DNA of 64,000 bases, from positions 62,001 to 126,000 of the forward strand of contig NZ_JACHTM010000002.1 in NCBI RefSeq assembly GCF_015354055.1, written 5' to 3'. This DNA comes from Thermaurantiacus tibetensis (GTDB lineage Bacteria; Pseudomonadota; Alphaproteobacteria; Sphingomonadales; Sphingomonadaceae). The translations under genes and the position numbers were made by a program. Shown piece by piece: positions 17,559-27,618 of this stretch (position 1 is the stretch's first letter; each line of letters opens with the position of its first letter). The notes under the pieces were generated by a model. The model had not been told where the DNA came from, did not search any database, and saw only the letters and a list, made by a program, of their open reading frames with translations.

Positions 17559-18257
17559 CGCCGCGCCAGTCGGCGGGCTCCGTCATCCTTTCGTCATCAA
17601 AGCGTCATCCTGACGTCGGGGGCGTCATCCCCGCTTTGCGCCTTGCGCCAACGAGTTGCGGGGCGTTGCTGATACGTTGAGGCGGGCGCCGATTCGGCTG
17701 CTGCAATCCGAATGTCACATCTTCCGTGCGGTTTTTCAGGCACTTGGGGAATTCCCTCGGCGTGCCAAAGCCTTGGCCTGTCAACCGATTTATTTGCAGT
17801 TCCATGAATTTCTGACCCTTGCAGCCGCGCGCGGTTCTTTGGTTTAGTCGCAAGCGGCGGGCCCCCGCGCTGAAGCTGCAAGGCGGAAGCCGCGAATCGG
17901 GCTCCGGGTTCAGGAATGCCGAGCTGGTGAGGGGCGGGTCGGGTCGCCCGCTCCGTTCCGAAGGACAGGCTGCCGGAGCCATCCGGCAGCCGACGGGTTC
18001 GTCTGCCCGCACCTCGCGTGGGGGCGGGGAGGCAAAGTGGACGATGCGAGGGGACATGCGCGCACGACAAGGTCCGGAAAAGAGACCGGAAGCGGGAACG
18101 GAAGCCGTGGGTCGCACGGGGCGCGACACCAGGTCTCCGCGGCGATCCAGATCCGGGCCCTAGCGCCGCTTCCGGCCCGTGCGGGGACGCACGGGCGACA
18201 TCCTCGCCGCCGGGTGCCACCGGCCGACCACATCTCCGTTCGGGAGTTCAGGCGTCC
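17559..18257 (+). other. rpsT-dnaA intergenic region
   Basis: About 700 bp without a convincing gene. The first 300 bp are distinctly more AT-rich than the neighbourhood. They hold the phased CGTCATC repeats, a GGGAATTCCC palindrome (17747-17756) flanked by GGCAC/GTGCC, and a weak promoter-like pair TTGCAG (17819-17824) and GTTTAG (17842-17847). A CTAG at 18160-18163 may be a second -10. I saw no TTATCCACA-type DnaA boxes, so I do not call an origin. The later 400 bp are very GC-rich and could form a structured dnaA leader. Confidence 0.6.
17581..17629. repeat. CGTCATC repeats with 11-bp phasing
   Basis: CGTCATC occurs at 17581, 17592 and 17603, exactly 11 bp apart. A degenerate copy, CGTCGGG, is in phase at 17614, and another exact copy is at 17623. 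One copy per helical turn puts all on the same face of the DNA. It starts 23 bp after rpsT and lies about 630 bp before dnaA. Confidence 0.75.
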
Positions 18258-19715
18258 ATGCCATATCAGGGGCAGTTGCGCAGCGCGTTTGCAGATGAGA
18301 CCAGTCGAGTCCGGCCGGCGGGCGGAGGGGCGTCCACGCGCCCGAGCCCGCCGATGTCGCCGGGCTCGCTGCAGCATGGGCTCGACGCTGCGAAGCGGGC
18401 GCTTCGCCAGGCGCTGGGAGCCGAGACCTACGCCAGCTGGCTCGAGCCGCTCGCGCTGCTCCGAATCGAGGGCAGCTGCGCGGTGGTCGCCCTTCCGTCG
18501 CGCTTCATGGCCGACTGGGTGCGCAACCATTTCGAGGACGAGGTCCGCGCCGCCCTCGCCGAGTCGCTTCCGGGCGTGACAGGCGTCCGCTTCGAGTCCG
18601 CCTGCGCTGCCACGATCGGGCCCGCAGGCAGCGCCCCGGCGGGCGCTCCGGCGCCCGCCCCGGGGGGCGAACCCCTCGGCCTGCCGCTGTTCGAGCCGCG
18701 CTACAGCTTCGACCAGTTCGTGACCGGCAAGTCGAACGAGCTTGCCTTCAACGCCGCGCTGACGCTTGCCAGCGCCGTCGGCCAGAGCGTGACGGTGGGC
18801 TTCAACCCGCTGTTTCTCCACGGGCCGACGGGCTTGGGCAAGACCCACCTCATGCACGCGATCGGCCAGAGCGTGCTCGCCCGGCTGCCGTCGGCCCGGG
18901 TCGTCTACCTCTCGGCCGAACGCTTCATGGTCGAGTTCCTGGCCGCGCTGCGCGAGCGCGAGACCATTCGCTTCAAGCAGCAGTTGCGTTCCGCCGATCT
19001 TCTCATGATCGACGACGTGCAGTTCATCGCCGGCAAGGACTCCACCCAGGAGGAGTTCTTCCACACCATGAACGAGATCATCGGCGCCGGCCGGTGGCTC
19101 GTGATCTCGGCCGACCGCAGCCCGCAGAACCTCGAGGGAATCGAGAGCCGCATTCAGTCGCGCCTCGCCTGGGGCCTGGTTGCCGACATCAACCCGGCCG
19201 ACTACGAGCTCCGCCTCAATATTCTCAAGGCCAAGCTCGCGGCCATGCCGGCCGCAGAAGTGCCGGACCCGGTCATCGAGTTCCTGGCCCGGCGGATCGT
19301 CGCCAATGTCCGCGAGCTCGAGGGCGCGCTCAACCGGGTGATCGCCTACGCCAACCTGACCGGGCGCGCGGTCGATGTGGATTTCGCCCGCGAGGTGCTC
19401 GCCGACGTGCTTCGCGCCCACAGCCGCAAGCTCACCATCGACGACATCCAGCGGCGCGTGGCCGAGCACTATCGCCTGAAGCTTTCGGACCTCGTCTCGC
19501 CCCGCCGGGCGCGCGAGGTGGCACGGCCTCGGCAGGTCGCCATGTATCTTGCGAAGCAGCTCACCCCGCGCTCGCTCCCCGAGATCGGCCGGCGCTTCGG
19601 CGGGCGCGACCACACGACGGTGATGCACGCGGTCAAGCGCATCGAGGCGCTGCGCGCGCAGGACCATGAGCTCGACCGCGACATCCAGCACCTGAAGCGG
19701 GTACTCGACGGCTGA
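18258..19715 (+). CDS. dnaA: chromosomal replication initiator DnaA
   Basis: 485 residues. Domain I (about 35-120) includes the [11 protein letters not shown] segment, then a short Ala/Pro/Gly linker. The AAA+ domain follows with Walker [11 protein letters not shown], Walker [14 protein letters not shown], the ERFMVEFL region and the sensor [10 protein letters not shown]. Domain IV ends with the DNA-binding signature [19 protein letters not shown] 18258 is my choice; the frame is open upstream, and ATG 18354 (MSPGSLQ) is an alternative that would remove a low-complexity N-terminus. A long 5' region suggests post-transcriptional control. Confidence 0.95.
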   Translation: MPYQGQLRSAFADETSRVRPAGGGASTRPSPPMSPGSLQHGLDAAKRALRQALGAETYASWLEPLALLRIEGSCAVVALPSRFMADWVRNHFEDEVRAALAESLPGVTGVRFESACAATIGPAGSAPAGAPAPAPGGEPLGLPLFEPRYSFDQFVTGKSNELAFNAALTLASAVGQSVTVGFNPLFLHGPTGLGKTHLMHAIGQSVLARLPSARVVYLSAERFMVEFLAALRERETIRFKQQLRSADLLMIDDVQFIAGKDSTQEEFFHTMNEIIGAGRWLVISADRSPQNLEGIESRIQSRLAWGLVADINPADYELRLNILKAKLAAMPAAEVPDPVIEFLARRIVANVRELEGALNRVIAYANLTGRAVDVDFAREVLADVLRAHSRKLTIDDIQRRVAEHYRLKLSDLVSPRRAREVARPRQVAMYLAKQLTPRSLPEIGRRFGGRDHTTVMHAVKRIEALRAQDHELDRDIQHLKRVLDG

Positions 19716-19780
19716 GGGCGACGCTCGGCGCTGCGGTCGAAGCCCTGGCAGCGCTGCTGGCCGCACGGACGGGACATGCC

Positions 19781-20113
19781 GTGGGGCTCGGCGAATCTGC
19801 CCCCGGAGAGGGAGTCCGGCTGCGGCTCGACGTCGACGGCCTGTCGCCGGAGCCGGTGCCACGCCTGCAGCCCTCGACAGACCCCGGACGGCCGCCGGAG
19901 AGCCTCCTGCCCTGGGTGATCCGGCTTCGCCTCACGGCGGAGGACGGCGGAACCCTCCCTGCGCGGCTCGAGGCGCTGGAAGCAGCCGCGAACGCGCTCG
20001 CCGCGGCACCGCTGGCGGGTCAGGGCTGGCAGGGGCAAGCGCTCATCGACACGCCGCCCGACGGCGCCTCCGGCCCTGCCCTCCACATCGGGCTCCGGGT
20101 GATGGCGCGCTGA
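19781..20113 (+). CDS. hypothetical protein after dnaA
   Basis: 110 residues from a GTG at 19781. The frame is already open and protein-like from the dnaA stop ([18 protein letters not shown]), so the real start may be a non-standard codon further up. Seen: [50 protein letters not shown] and a terminal [10 protein letters not shown], an amphipathic beta/alpha pattern with no motif I recognise. No close ribosome-binding site is visible. It might be a real small gene cotranscribed with dnaA; function unknown. Confidence 0.4.
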   Translation: MGLGESAPGEGVRLRLDVDGLSPEPVPRLQPSTDPGRPPESLLPWVIRLRLTAEDGGTLPARLEALEAAANALAAAPLAGQGWQGQALIDTPPDGASGPALHIGLRVMAR

Positions 20114-20149
20114 GGCACCTCTCGCCCGAAGCAGCGCCGCGCTGGCGCC

Positions 20150-21601
20150 TCAGGGCTTCAGTTCGCGCGCGAGCGCCTTCCGGGTCTTTTCGCCATAGGG
20201 CGGGCGGAAGCCGGCCAGCCCTGCGACATCGAGCTTCGGCTGGCGGTAGACGGCCCGCGCGTGGCTGAAGGTCCGGAAGCCGTCGAGCCCATGGTAGTGG
20301 CCCATGCCGGACGGGCCGATGCCGCCGAACGGCAGGTCCTCGGCGGCAACATGGAAGATGACGTCGTTGACGGTGACCCCGCCCGAGATGGTGCGGTCGA
20401 GCACGCGCCGCTCCTCGGCCGGGTCGGTCCCGAACCAGTAGAGCCCGAGCGGCCGGTCGCGGCCGTTGATCCGGTCGATCGCCTCGTCGATCGTGCGGTA
20501 GCGGACGATGGGCAGCACGGGCCCGAAGATCTCCTCCTGCATGACCGTCATCTCGTCGGTGACGTCGGCAAGCAGCGTCAGGGGCATCTTGTTGGTGTTC
20601 TGCCTCGTGAAGTCCTCGTTCGCTGGGTTCACCTCGATGACGCGCGCACCCATGTCCCGGGCGTCGGCGATCAGGCCCTCCAGCCGGTCCCGGTGCCGCT
20701 TCGAGATGACGCTGGTGTAGTCGGGGTTCGCGAGCATCGTCGGATACATGGCGGCGGTGGCGACCTTGAGGCCATCGATCACCTCGGCCTCCTTCTCCTC
20801 CGGCACGAGGAGCCAGTCGGGGGCGAGACAGATCTGGCCCGCGTTCATGAGCTTGCCCATGGCGATGCGCTGCGTTGCCTGGGCGATGTCGGCCGAGCGG
20901 GAGACGATGGTGGGGGACTTGCCGCCGAGCTCGAGCGTGACGGGGACGAGGTTCCTGGCTGCCGCGGCCATCACATGCCGGCCGATGGCCGTCGCGCCCG
21001 TGAAGATGAGGTGATCGAAGGCAAGGCCTGAGAAGGCCTTGCCGACCTCCGGCCCGCCGGTGACGACGGCGACTTCGCTCGCATCGAAGGCCTCGGCGAT
21101 GGCCTGCTTCATCAGGTCTGACGTGGCGGGCGTGTACTCCGAGGGCTTGATCATCGCCCGGTTGCCGGCGGCGAGCACGTTGGCGAGCGGTGCGAAGGTG
21201 AGGTTTACCGGGAAGTTCCACGGCGAGATGATGCCGACCACGCCCTTCGGGACCCACTCGACATGGGCGCGCGCGCCAAGAAGGCCGAGCGGAAAGTCGA
21301 GCCGGCGGCGCTCCGGCTTCATCCACCGCTCGACATGGGAAAGCGCGTGGCGAAGCGGCTTCACCGAGGCCATGATGTCGGTCATGAGCGACTGCTCGGC
21401 CGAGCGGTGGCCGAAGTCGTCGGAAAGTGCCTTCACGAAGCCGTCCTTGTGGCGGATGACGGCGTCGATGGCCCGGCGCAGGCGGTCCTTGCGGACTTCG
21501 GCGGAGACGGGGAGTTCGGCGGTGAAGGCGGCCTTCTGGCGGGCAAGCAGCGCTTCCATCGCGGCGATGTCACGGGCGTGGGTCTCGGCGATGACGTTCA
21601 T
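20150..21601 (-). CDS. aldehyde dehydrogenase, coniferyl aldehyde dehydrogenase-like
   Basis: 483 residues, NAD(P)-dependent aldehyde oxidation. Seen: ISPWNFPVNL with the catalytic Asn, KPSEYTP cofactor Lys, FTGATAIGRHVM Rossmann turn, LELGGKSP with the general-base Glu, and NAGQICLAPD with the nucleophile Cys. The ASVKPLRHALSHVERWMKPERR segment is typical of coniferyl-aldehyde dehydrogenases and fatty-aldehyde class 3 enzymes. ATG 21601 is preceded by AGGAGG. The SDR gene lies just upstream on the same strand, so the two may act in sequence on an alcohol/aldehyde substrate. Confidence 0.88.
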   Translation of the reverse strand: MNVIAETHARDIAAMEALLARQKAAFTAELPVSAEVRKDRLRRAIDAVIRHKDGFVKALSDDFGHRSAEQSLMTDIMASVKPLRHALSHVERWMKPERRRLDFPLGLLGARAHVEWVPKGVVGIISPWNFPVNLTFAPLANVLAAGNRAMIKPSEYTPATSDLMKQAIAEAFDASEVAVVTGGPEVGKAFSGLAFDHLIFTGATAIGRHVMAAAARNLVPVTLELGGKSPTIVSRSADIAQATQRIAMGKLMNAGQICLAPDWLLVPEEKEAEVIDGLKVATAAMYPTMLANPDYTSVISKRHRDRLEGLIADARDMGARVIEVNPANEDFTRQNTNKMPLTLLADVTDEMTVMQEEIFGPVLPIVRYRTIDEAIDRINGRDRPLGLYWFGTDPAEERRVLDRTISGGVTVNDVIFHVAAEDLPFGGIGPSGMGHYHGLDGFRTFSHARAVYRQPKLDVAGLAGFRPPYGEKTRKALARELKP

Positions 21602-21690
21602 GGGGCTCCTCCTCAAAGGCGAACATAGGGCGGCCGGCGGCTGCGGCAAGCGCCACCCTGTCTCCTGCCCGGCCGGGCTCCGGCCCGGCG

Positions 21691-22461
21691 TCAGACGATG
21701 GTGGCGCCGCCGTCGACGACGAGGGCCTGGCCGGTCGTGAAGCTCCCGGCCCTCGAGGCGAGAAAGACGGCGAGCCCCGCGATCTCGTCGGGCTGGCCGA
21801 TACGCTTGAGCGCCGAGCCGGCGGTCGCCTGGGCGAGGATGTCGGGATTTTCCCACAGCGCGCGGGCGAAATCGGTCTGGATGAGGCCGGGGCAGATCGC
21901 GTTGACGGTGACGCCCCGCGGGCCGAATTCGGCGGCATAGTTGCGGACCATCTGCAGGTCGGCGGCCTTGGAGATGTTGTAGGCGCCGATGACGGTCGAG
22001 GCCTTGAGCCCGCCGATCGAGGAGATGACGATGATGGAGCCCTGGCCACGCTCGAGCATCTGGGGCGAGAGCATCTGGATGAGCCAGTGGTTCGAGACGA
22101 CGTTGTTCATGAGGATCTTCACGAACTGCTCGTCGGCAATTCCCGTCATCGGGCCGAAATAGGGGTTGGAGGCGGCGTTCAGCACGAGCGCCGTCACCCT
22201 GCCGAAGCGGGCGAGCGCGAAGTCGGCGAGGCGCCGGAGGTCGTCCTTCGACGAGATGTTGGCCGGGCAGGCAACTGCCGCCTCGCGGCCGACCGCGGCG
22301 TTGATCTTGGCAACCGCTGCGTCGCAGGCGTCCGCCTTGCGGCTGGAGACGACGACCTGGGCGCCATGTTCGGCCATGCGGTGCGCGATGCTCTTTCCGA
22401 TCCCGCGCGACGAGCCGGTGATGACCGCGACCTGATCCGTGAGGTCGAAGAGACTGGGCAT
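21691..22461 (-). CDS. short-chain dehydrogenase/reductase
   Basis: 256 residues, NAD(P)-binding Rossmann enzyme. Seen: TGSSRGIGKSIA cofactor loop, VLNAASNPYFGP (NAAS for the NNAG motif), ISSIGG with the catalytic Ser, YNISKAAD with the YxxxK pair, and a C-terminal ALVVDGGATIV. The resemblance is to DHRS4-like carbonyl reductases. Three in-frame Met are close together. I use 22461 because GGAGG lies 7 bp upstream of it, whereas it abuts the ATG at 22467. Upstream of the aldehyde dehydrogenase gene with an 89-bp gap. Confidence 0.88.
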   Translation of the reverse strand: MPSLFDLTDQVAVITGSSRGIGKSIAHRMAEHGAQVVVSSRKADACDAAVAKINAAVGREAAVACPANISSKDDLRRLADFALARFGRVTALVLNAASNPYFGPMTGIADEQFVKILMNNVVSNHWLIQMLSPQMLERGQGSIIVISSIGGLKASTVIGAYNISKAADLQMVRNYAAEFGPRGVTVNAICPGLIQTDFARALWENPDILAQATAGSALKRIGQPDEIAGLAVFLASRAGSFTTGQALVVDGGATIV

Positions 22462-23048
22462 GGGCATTCCTCCGGCCATGCCCTTGCCGGGGCGGGGCGT
22501 CGCAGACAAGCCGGAGACGCGAGCGCTCGAACCGCGGCGTCACGGCATCCCGGGGTGCGCGCGGAGACGGAGGCCAGGCCGCCGGGAGGCTGCCCCGGCC
22601 TTCACGTCCGAAACGCGGCGGGCTGGCCTGCCGGTGGACGCTCGCAGACCGCGTCGTCAAGCAGCTGGGCCTGGAGCCAGCTCCGGGGGAGAGGTTTGCG
22701 CGCGGTGAGGACTCCCGTGGTCCCTCACATGATCCTCGGGCCGCGATGCAGCTGGCGACGGCAGGGAGATTCACCGGGTCACGCGCGCCGTGTCAGAGCA
22801 AGGCAGCCGGCCGTCGCACCGTCGAGGACGAGGAGGGTCGGGCCCGCGCCCCCGGCGGCCTGACGCCCGGCTGGCGGCTGCCACGGCGCGAGACGTGGGG
22901 AAGGTCCGGGCGCGAGGCGGCCTGCGGGCCTGCCGGAAGCAAGAGGAACGGCAGGATGTCGCCCCGCCGCCAAGACCCGGTTGCTCCTTGGCCGGAGCCC
23001 TTCTAACCGGACCAAACCGGCAGCGTGCCGGGGCAGCAAGGGACCGGA
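22462..23048. other. 587-bp region without a convincing gene
   Basis: GC-rich sequence between the divergently transcribed SDR and MFS genes. All frames give only Arg/Pro/Ala-rich shadow ORFs, and I saw no tRNA-like fold or obvious repeat. It must hold the promoters of both genes, but no pair of boxes is clear enough to call. Confidence 0.5.
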
Positions 23049-24248
23049 ATGGCGAGCCACTCGACCGCTTCCACCGCCTGGCGCGCGACGGCGACGGTCT
23101 CGGCCTATTATGCGCTCTTCGGCGCCTTCATCCCCTGGCTCAGCCGCTGGATGGAGACGGTGGCCGGCTTCTCCGGCGAGACCATCGGCCTCGTCTTCAC
23201 CATCTCGACCCTGGCGCGGATCCTCATCGGGCCGCTCACCTCGGCCTGGGCCGACGGCCGGCGCGACCGGCGCACCCCCATCGTCGCGCTCGGGGTCATC
23301 ACGCTCCTCGCCTTCCTCGCCCTCATCCCGCGCGGGCTCGTGCTCAAGGACTTCGCGCTCCTGTTCGTGACACAGGTGACGGTGTGGGGCCTCATCGCCT
23401 TCCTCGAGGCGGCCCTGTTCCGCCTGACCGGCAAGAGCGAGGGGCCGGCCTATGGGTTCGCCCGGGGCCTCGCGTCGGCCGCCTTCATCCTCGGCAACTT
23501 CGGCGTGGGGCTCCTCATCGACTGGTTCGATGCCCGCGCCATCCTGGCCTGGATGATCGTGATGGCGGCGGTGATGGTGCTCCTCGCGACGCAGATGACG
23601 CCCGAGCCGCAGGAGCGCGAGGCGGGCCAGCCCTTCGCAGCGCGGCTCGCCGAGGGCCTCGCAATGCTGAAGCGGCCCGAGTTCTTCCTGCTCGCCTTCG
23701 CGGCCGGCATCATCCAGGGCGCGCACCAGTATTATTACATCTTCTCGAACCTCATCTGGCGCGACGCGCAGGGCTTCTCGGGCTTCACCATCGGCACGCT
23801 GCAGGCCCTCGGCGTCTTCGCCGAAGTCCTGTTCCTCATGTTCGTGGCGGGGCGGCTCGAGCGGGTCTCGCCCGCCACCCTCATCCTCCTCGGCGGCCTT
23901 GCCTCGGTGGTGCGGTGGGTGGGCCTCTCGATGGAGCCGGGCCTTCTGCTGCTGGTGCCGCTGCAGGTGCTGCACGCGCTCACCTTCGCCTTCACCTTCC
24001 TTGGCACGATGCGCGGGATCCAGCTGCTGTTCGGCGACGAGCGGGGGGCGACGGCGCAGATGATCTACCAGAGCCTTGCCAATGCGCCGGCAACCGCGGC
24101 GGCCAGCTACCTGGCCGGCCGGCTCTACGGCGCCGGCTTGGGTGCGGATGGCTACTGGAGCATGGCGGCACTCGGCGGCGTGGGCGCGGTGATGGCCGGG
24201 CTCCTGCTTCTCCGGCTCCGGTCAGGCGCAGGGCTGAGGAGAGCCTAG
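23049..24248 (+). CDS. MFS transporter, LacY/nucleoside-symporter-like
   Basis: 399 residues and 12 predicted helices. It starts with ATVSAYYALFGAFIPWLSRWM and has the GPLTSAWADGRRDRRTPIV loop (motif A) and TFLGTMRGIQLLFGDERGATAQMIYQSLANAP, as in the MFS_1-like group that includes 3-phenylpropionate permease HcaT and nucleoside H+ symporters. GACCGGA lies before ATG 23049; an in-frame GTG at 23025 is possible but lacks a site. The substrate is unknown. Confidence 0.85.
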   Translation: MASHSTASTAWRATATVSAYYALFGAFIPWLSRWMETVAGFSGETIGLVFTISTLARILIGPLTSAWADGRRDRRTPIVALGVITLLAFLALIPRGLVLKDFALLFVTQVTVWGLIAFLEAALFRLTGKSEGPAYGFARGLASAAFILGNFGVGLLIDWFDARAILAWMIVMAAVMVLLATQMTPEPQEREAGQPFAARLAEGLAMLKRPEFFLLAFAAGIIQGAHQYYYIFSNLIWRDAQGFSGFTIGTLQALGVFAEVLFLMFVAGRLERVSPATLILLGGLASVVRWVGLSMEPGLLLLVPLQVLHALTFAFTFLGTMRGIQLLFGDERGATAQMIYQSLANAPATAAASYLAGRLYGAGLGADGYWSMAALGGVGAVMAGLLLLRLRSGAGLRRA

Positions 24249-24688
24249 GCCTCTTCGTCAGGGTCAAGCCGGCGCGGGGCGGGCGGGTCGAGGTCGCGCC
24301 TGACGCGCGGGGAGCGGAGCAGGGCGTCGATGCGGGCGCCTTCGGCGAAGCTCTCGTCCACGCGGAACCGGATTTCGGCCGCGAACTTGGTGTTGACGGC
24401 GCGCGCGAGGGCCTGGCGGATTTCCCGGGCATGGGCCTCGAGCGCGGCGAGCACGGCGGCCTCGTCTGCCGCGGTGCCGCCCACCGGCATGATGTAGGCG
24501 GTGGCGTGGCGCAGGTCGGGCGAGACCCGCACTTCCGAGACCGAGACGATGCGGGATTCGAGCGCCGGGTCGCGCAGGGCGCCGCGGGCGAGAAGGTCGG
24601 CAAGGGCGTGGCGCATGGCCTCGCCCACCCGGAGCGTCCGCAGCGACCGGCCGGCGTCATCCACGCTGCGCTTCATGCCGTCCTCCAT
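24245..24688 (-). CDS. rbfA: ribosome-binding factor A
   Basis: 147 residues, KH-like fold, needed for late 16S rRNA maturation of the 30S subunit. Seen: the LRTLRVGEAMRHALADLLARG start, VSVSEVRVSPDLRHATAYI (family signature), and RFRVDESFAEGARID. The tail is acidic and basic by turns (RRDLDPPAPRRLDPDEEA). Last gene of the rimP-nusA-rnpM-infB-rbfA operon, 56 bp after infB. Met5 at 24676 is an alternative start. The stop overlaps the convergent MFS gene by 4 bp. Confidence 0.95.
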   Translation of the reverse strand: MEDGMKRSVDDAGRSLRTLRVGEAMRHALADLLARGALRDPALESRIVSVSEVRVSPDLRHATAYIMPVGGTAADEAAVLAALEAHAREIRQALARAVNTKFAAEIRFRVDESFAEGARIDALLRSPRVRRDLDPPAPRRLDPDEEA

Positions 24689-24744
24689 GGCCCCTGCTCA
24701 TGCCGCCCCCTGCCGGTCCCGCCCAGAGACGCGCGGCCCTGCGC

Positions 24745-27618
24745 TCAGAGGCTGCGCAGGCGCTCCTCGATCTCGTAGGTCTCGATGACGTCGCCTTCGC
24801 GCACGTCCTGGAAGCCCTCGAGGCCGATGCCGCACTCATAGCCCTTCTGCACTTCGGTGACATCGTCCTTGAACCGCCGGAGCGAGGCAATCGAACCGTT
24901 GTAGACGATGACGTCGTCCCTCAGCACCCGGGCCTTGAGGTTGCGCTTGATGAAGCCCTCGGTGACGAGGCAGCCGGCGGCCTTGCCGAACTTGCCGGCC
25001 TGGAAGACGGCGCGGACCTCGGCGCGGCCGACGACGTTCTCGAAATATTCCGGCCCAAGCTTGCCTGCCATGGCCACCTTGAGCTCGTCGAGAAGGTCGT
25101 AGATCACGTCATAATATTTGATCGGCACGCCGGCCTGGTTCGCCACCTCGCGCGCCTTGGCGTTGGCACGGACGTTGAAGCCGATGATGAGGGCGCCCGA
25201 AGCGCGCGCGAGCGTGACATCCGATTCGGTGATGCCGCCCACGCCCGAGTGGAGCACGCGCACCCGGATCTCGTCCGTCGAGAGCTTGTTGACGGCCGCC
25301 ACGATCGCCTCGACCGAGCCGTGAACGTCGGCCTTGACGACGATCGGGAACTCCTGCGCCTTCGCCTCCTTCATCGCCGAGAACATGCTCTCAAGCGTGG
25401 CGGGCGCGGCCGCGGTCCGCTTGGCGGTTGCCTGCTTCTGCCGGTAATCGGCGATCTCGCGGGCGCGGGCCTCGCTCTCGACGACGGCGAGCCGGTCGCC
25501 CGCTGCCGGCACGCCCGAGAGGCCGAGCACCTCGACGGGTGTCGAGGGCAGCGCCTCCTTCACCGTCTGCCCCTTGTCGTTGATGAGCGCGCGCACCTTC
25601 CCCCATTCGGCACCGACGACGAAGATGTCGCCCTGGCGGAGCGTGCCGCGGCGGACGAGGACGGTGGCCACCGGGCCCCGGCCCTTGTCGAGCTTGGCCT
25701 CGATGACGACGCCCTCGGCCGAGCGGTCGGGGTTGGCCCGAAGCTCGAGAAGCTCGGCCTGGAGAAGGATCTTCTCGACGAGCTCGTCGAGGCCGGTCTT
25801 CTTCAGGGCCGAGACTTCGACATCGAGCACGTCGCCGCCCATCGCCTCCACCTGCACGTCGTGCTGGAGGAGCGCGGTGCGGACACGGTTCGCGTCGGCG
25901 CCGGGCTTGTCCATCTTGTTGATGGCGACGATCATCGGCACGTTGGCCGCCTTGACGTGGTTGATGGCCTCGATGGTCTGCGGCATCAGCCCGTCATCGG
26001 CCGCCACCACCAGGATGACGATGTCGGTGACGGAGGCGCCGCGCGCCCGCATCTCGGTGAAGGCCTCGTGGCCGGGCGTGTCGAGGAAGGTGATCCGCTC
26101 GCCCGACTTCACCTGCACCTGGTAGGCGCCGATGTGCTGGGTGATGCCGCCGGCCTCGTGGGCGGCGACGTCGGTGCCACGCAGCGCATCGAGCAGCGAC
26201 GTCTTGCCGTGGTCGACATGGCCCATGATCGTGACGACGGGCGGGCGAGGCTTCAGGTCCTCGGGGCGGTCGGCCTCGCCCTCGAGACCGATCTCGACGT
26301 CGGCGTCGGAGACGCGGCGGGCGATGTGGCCGAACTCGGTGACGAGAAGCTCGGCGGTGTCCTGGTCGATGGTGGCCGTGATCGTCGTCGGCATGCCCAT
26401 CTTGAAGAGGGCCTTGACGAGATCGGCCCCGCGCTCGGCCATGCGGTTGGCCAGCTCCTGGACGGTGATGGCCTCGGGGATCTGCACCTCGCGCGGAGTC
26501 TTGGCCGAAGCCGCCATTCCGCCGCCGCCGTGGGCGCGCTTCTGCTTCTCGGCGGCGCGGCGGAGCGAGGCAATCGAGCGGGCGCGGATCCCGTCGTCGT
26601 CGCCGAGCGCGCGGGCGATGGTGAGCTTGCCGGACTGGCGCCGGTCATCGGTGCGCGAGCGCGCGGGCTTCTGCGGCTCGGAGGTCCGCCCTGGCACCCG
26701 GGCCCGGAGCGTCGCCGCACGCCGGCGGCCGGCCTCGTCCTCTTCCTCGTCCTCCACGGCGGGCACGACGATGGCGGGCGCCTCGGCGGCGCGCCGCGCC
26801 TCCTCCTCGGCACGGGCCCGCTCCTCGGCCTCGGCGCGCGCCTTCTCCTCCTGCCGGCGCCGTTCGGCCTCCTCGCGCTCGGCGCGTTCCCGCTCCTCAC
26901 GGATCCGCGCTTCCTCGGCGCGCTGGAGCCGTTCCTCCTCGGCGAGGCGGAGCATCAGCTGCTGGCGCTCGCGCGGGGACAGCTTCGGGTTCTGGAGCGC
27001 CTTCTGGATCCGCGCGAGCTCGGGCGAGAGGGTCGGCACGACCGGGGCGGGGGCAGGGCGAGGCGCGGCCGCGGGCGGCTTCGGGGGCGATGGCCGGGCC
27101 TCCGGGGCCGGTTCGGACGCGGAAGCAGGCGCGGCAGCTGGCGCCGCCGGCCGGGCTGCCGGCTCTGGCGCCGCTGCCGGCTCCGGCGCTGCGGGGACGA
27201 CAGGTTCAGCCGGCTTCGGCTGCGGCCGCGGGGCGAGCACCTCGACCGGCGCATCGGTGTAGACGGGCCGCGGCGGCGGGGGAGCGACCGGCTTCGCGAC
27301 CGGGGCCCGGGCGACGGGGCCTTGCGCCCCCCGGGCCTCGGCCGCGGCACCGCCCGCGCCGACGAGAGCCGGCGCGCGCTCGACCGGCGCACGAGCGGGA
27401 GCCGCCGCCGGTGCGGCCGGAGCCCGCCCGGCGGGCGCGGCGGCGGCCGGCGCCGGCTCCGGATCACCGGGCTTGCGGAAGACGCGCGCCTTCTTGGTCT
27501 CCACCAGCACCTTGTGGGTGCGGCCGTGGCTGAAGCTCTGCTTGACCTGGCTCACCTCGGTCTTCTTGAGCCCGAGGGCAGGCCGGAGCCCCAGTTTCGG
27601 CTTCTCGTCTTCGCTCAT
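24745..27618 (-). CDS. infB: translation initiation factor IF-2
   Basis: 957 residues, GTPase that brings fMet-tRNA to the 30S subunit. The N-terminus (residues 1-50) has the IF2-associated [16 protein letters not shown] helix. Next comes a low-complexity Pro/Ala linker, then a highly charged Arg/Glu helix (about 210-290), then an IF2_N motif ([21 protein letters not shown]). The G domain starts near residue 464 with [17 protein letters not shown] and NKMDKPG, and the C-terminal domains include [19 protein letters not shown] 27618 has AAGGA 5 bp ahead and overlaps the rnpM stop by 4 bp. Confidence 0.97.
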   Translation of the reverse strand: MSEDEKPKLGLRPALGLKKTEVSQVKQSFSHGRTHKVLVETKKARVFRKPGDPEPAPAAAAPAGRAPAAPAAAPARAPVERAPALVGAGGAAAEARGAQGPVARAPVAKPVAPPPPRPVYTDAPVEVLAPRPQPKPAEPVVPAAPEPAAAPEPAARPAAPAAAPASASEPAPEARPSPPKPPAAAPRPAPAPVVPTLSPELARIQKALQNPKLSPRERQQLMLRLAEEERLQRAEEARIREERERAEREEAERRRQEEKARAEAEERARAEEEARRAAEAPAIVVPAVEDEEEDEAGRRRAATLRARVPGRTSEPQKPARSRTDDRRQSGKLTIARALGDDDGIRARSIASLRRAAEKQKRAHGGGGMAASAKTPREVQIPEAITVQELANRMAERGADLVKALFKMGMPTTITATIDQDTAELLVTEFGHIARRVSDADVEIGLEGEADRPEDLKPRPPVVTIMGHVDHGKTSLLDALRGTDVAAHEAGGITQHIGAYQVQVKSGERITFLDTPGHEAFTEMRARGASVTDIVILVVAADDGLMPQTIEAINHVKAANVPMIVAINKMDKPGADANRVRTALLQHDVQVEAMGGDVLDVEVSALKKTGLDELVEKILLQAELLELRANPDRSAEGVVIEAKLDKGRGPVATVLVRRGTLRQGDIFVVGAEWGKVRALINDKGQTVKEALPSTPVEVLGLSGVPAAGDRLAVVESEARAREIADYRQKQATAKRTAAAPATLESMFSAMKEAKAQEFPIVVKADVHGSVEAIVAAVNKLSTDEIRVRVLHSGVGGITESDVTLARASGALIIGFNVRANAKAREVANQAGVPIKYYDVIYDLLDELKVAMAGKLGPEYFENVVGRAEVRAVFQAGKFGKAAGCLVTEGFIKRNLKARVLRDDVIVYNGSIASLRRFKDDVTEVQKGYECGIGLEGFQDVREGDVIETYEIEERLRSL

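Noticed and set aside
17605-18129. 174-residue ORF on the minus strand between rpsT and dnaA
   Set aside because: Its translation is rich in Arg/Pro with no motif, it has no ribosome-binding site, and it covers the region where promoter elements of dnaA are expected.
17559-18257. Chromosomal origin next to dnaA
   Set aside because: No DnaA boxes of the TTATCCACA type were seen, and alphaproteobacterial origins are often not next to dnaA. The phased CGTCATC repeats are not DnaA boxes.
20150-22774. 874-residue aldehyde dehydrogenase with a long N-terminal extension
   Set aside because: The extension is a shadow of the SDR gene. The enzyme starts at 21601 behind AGGAGG.
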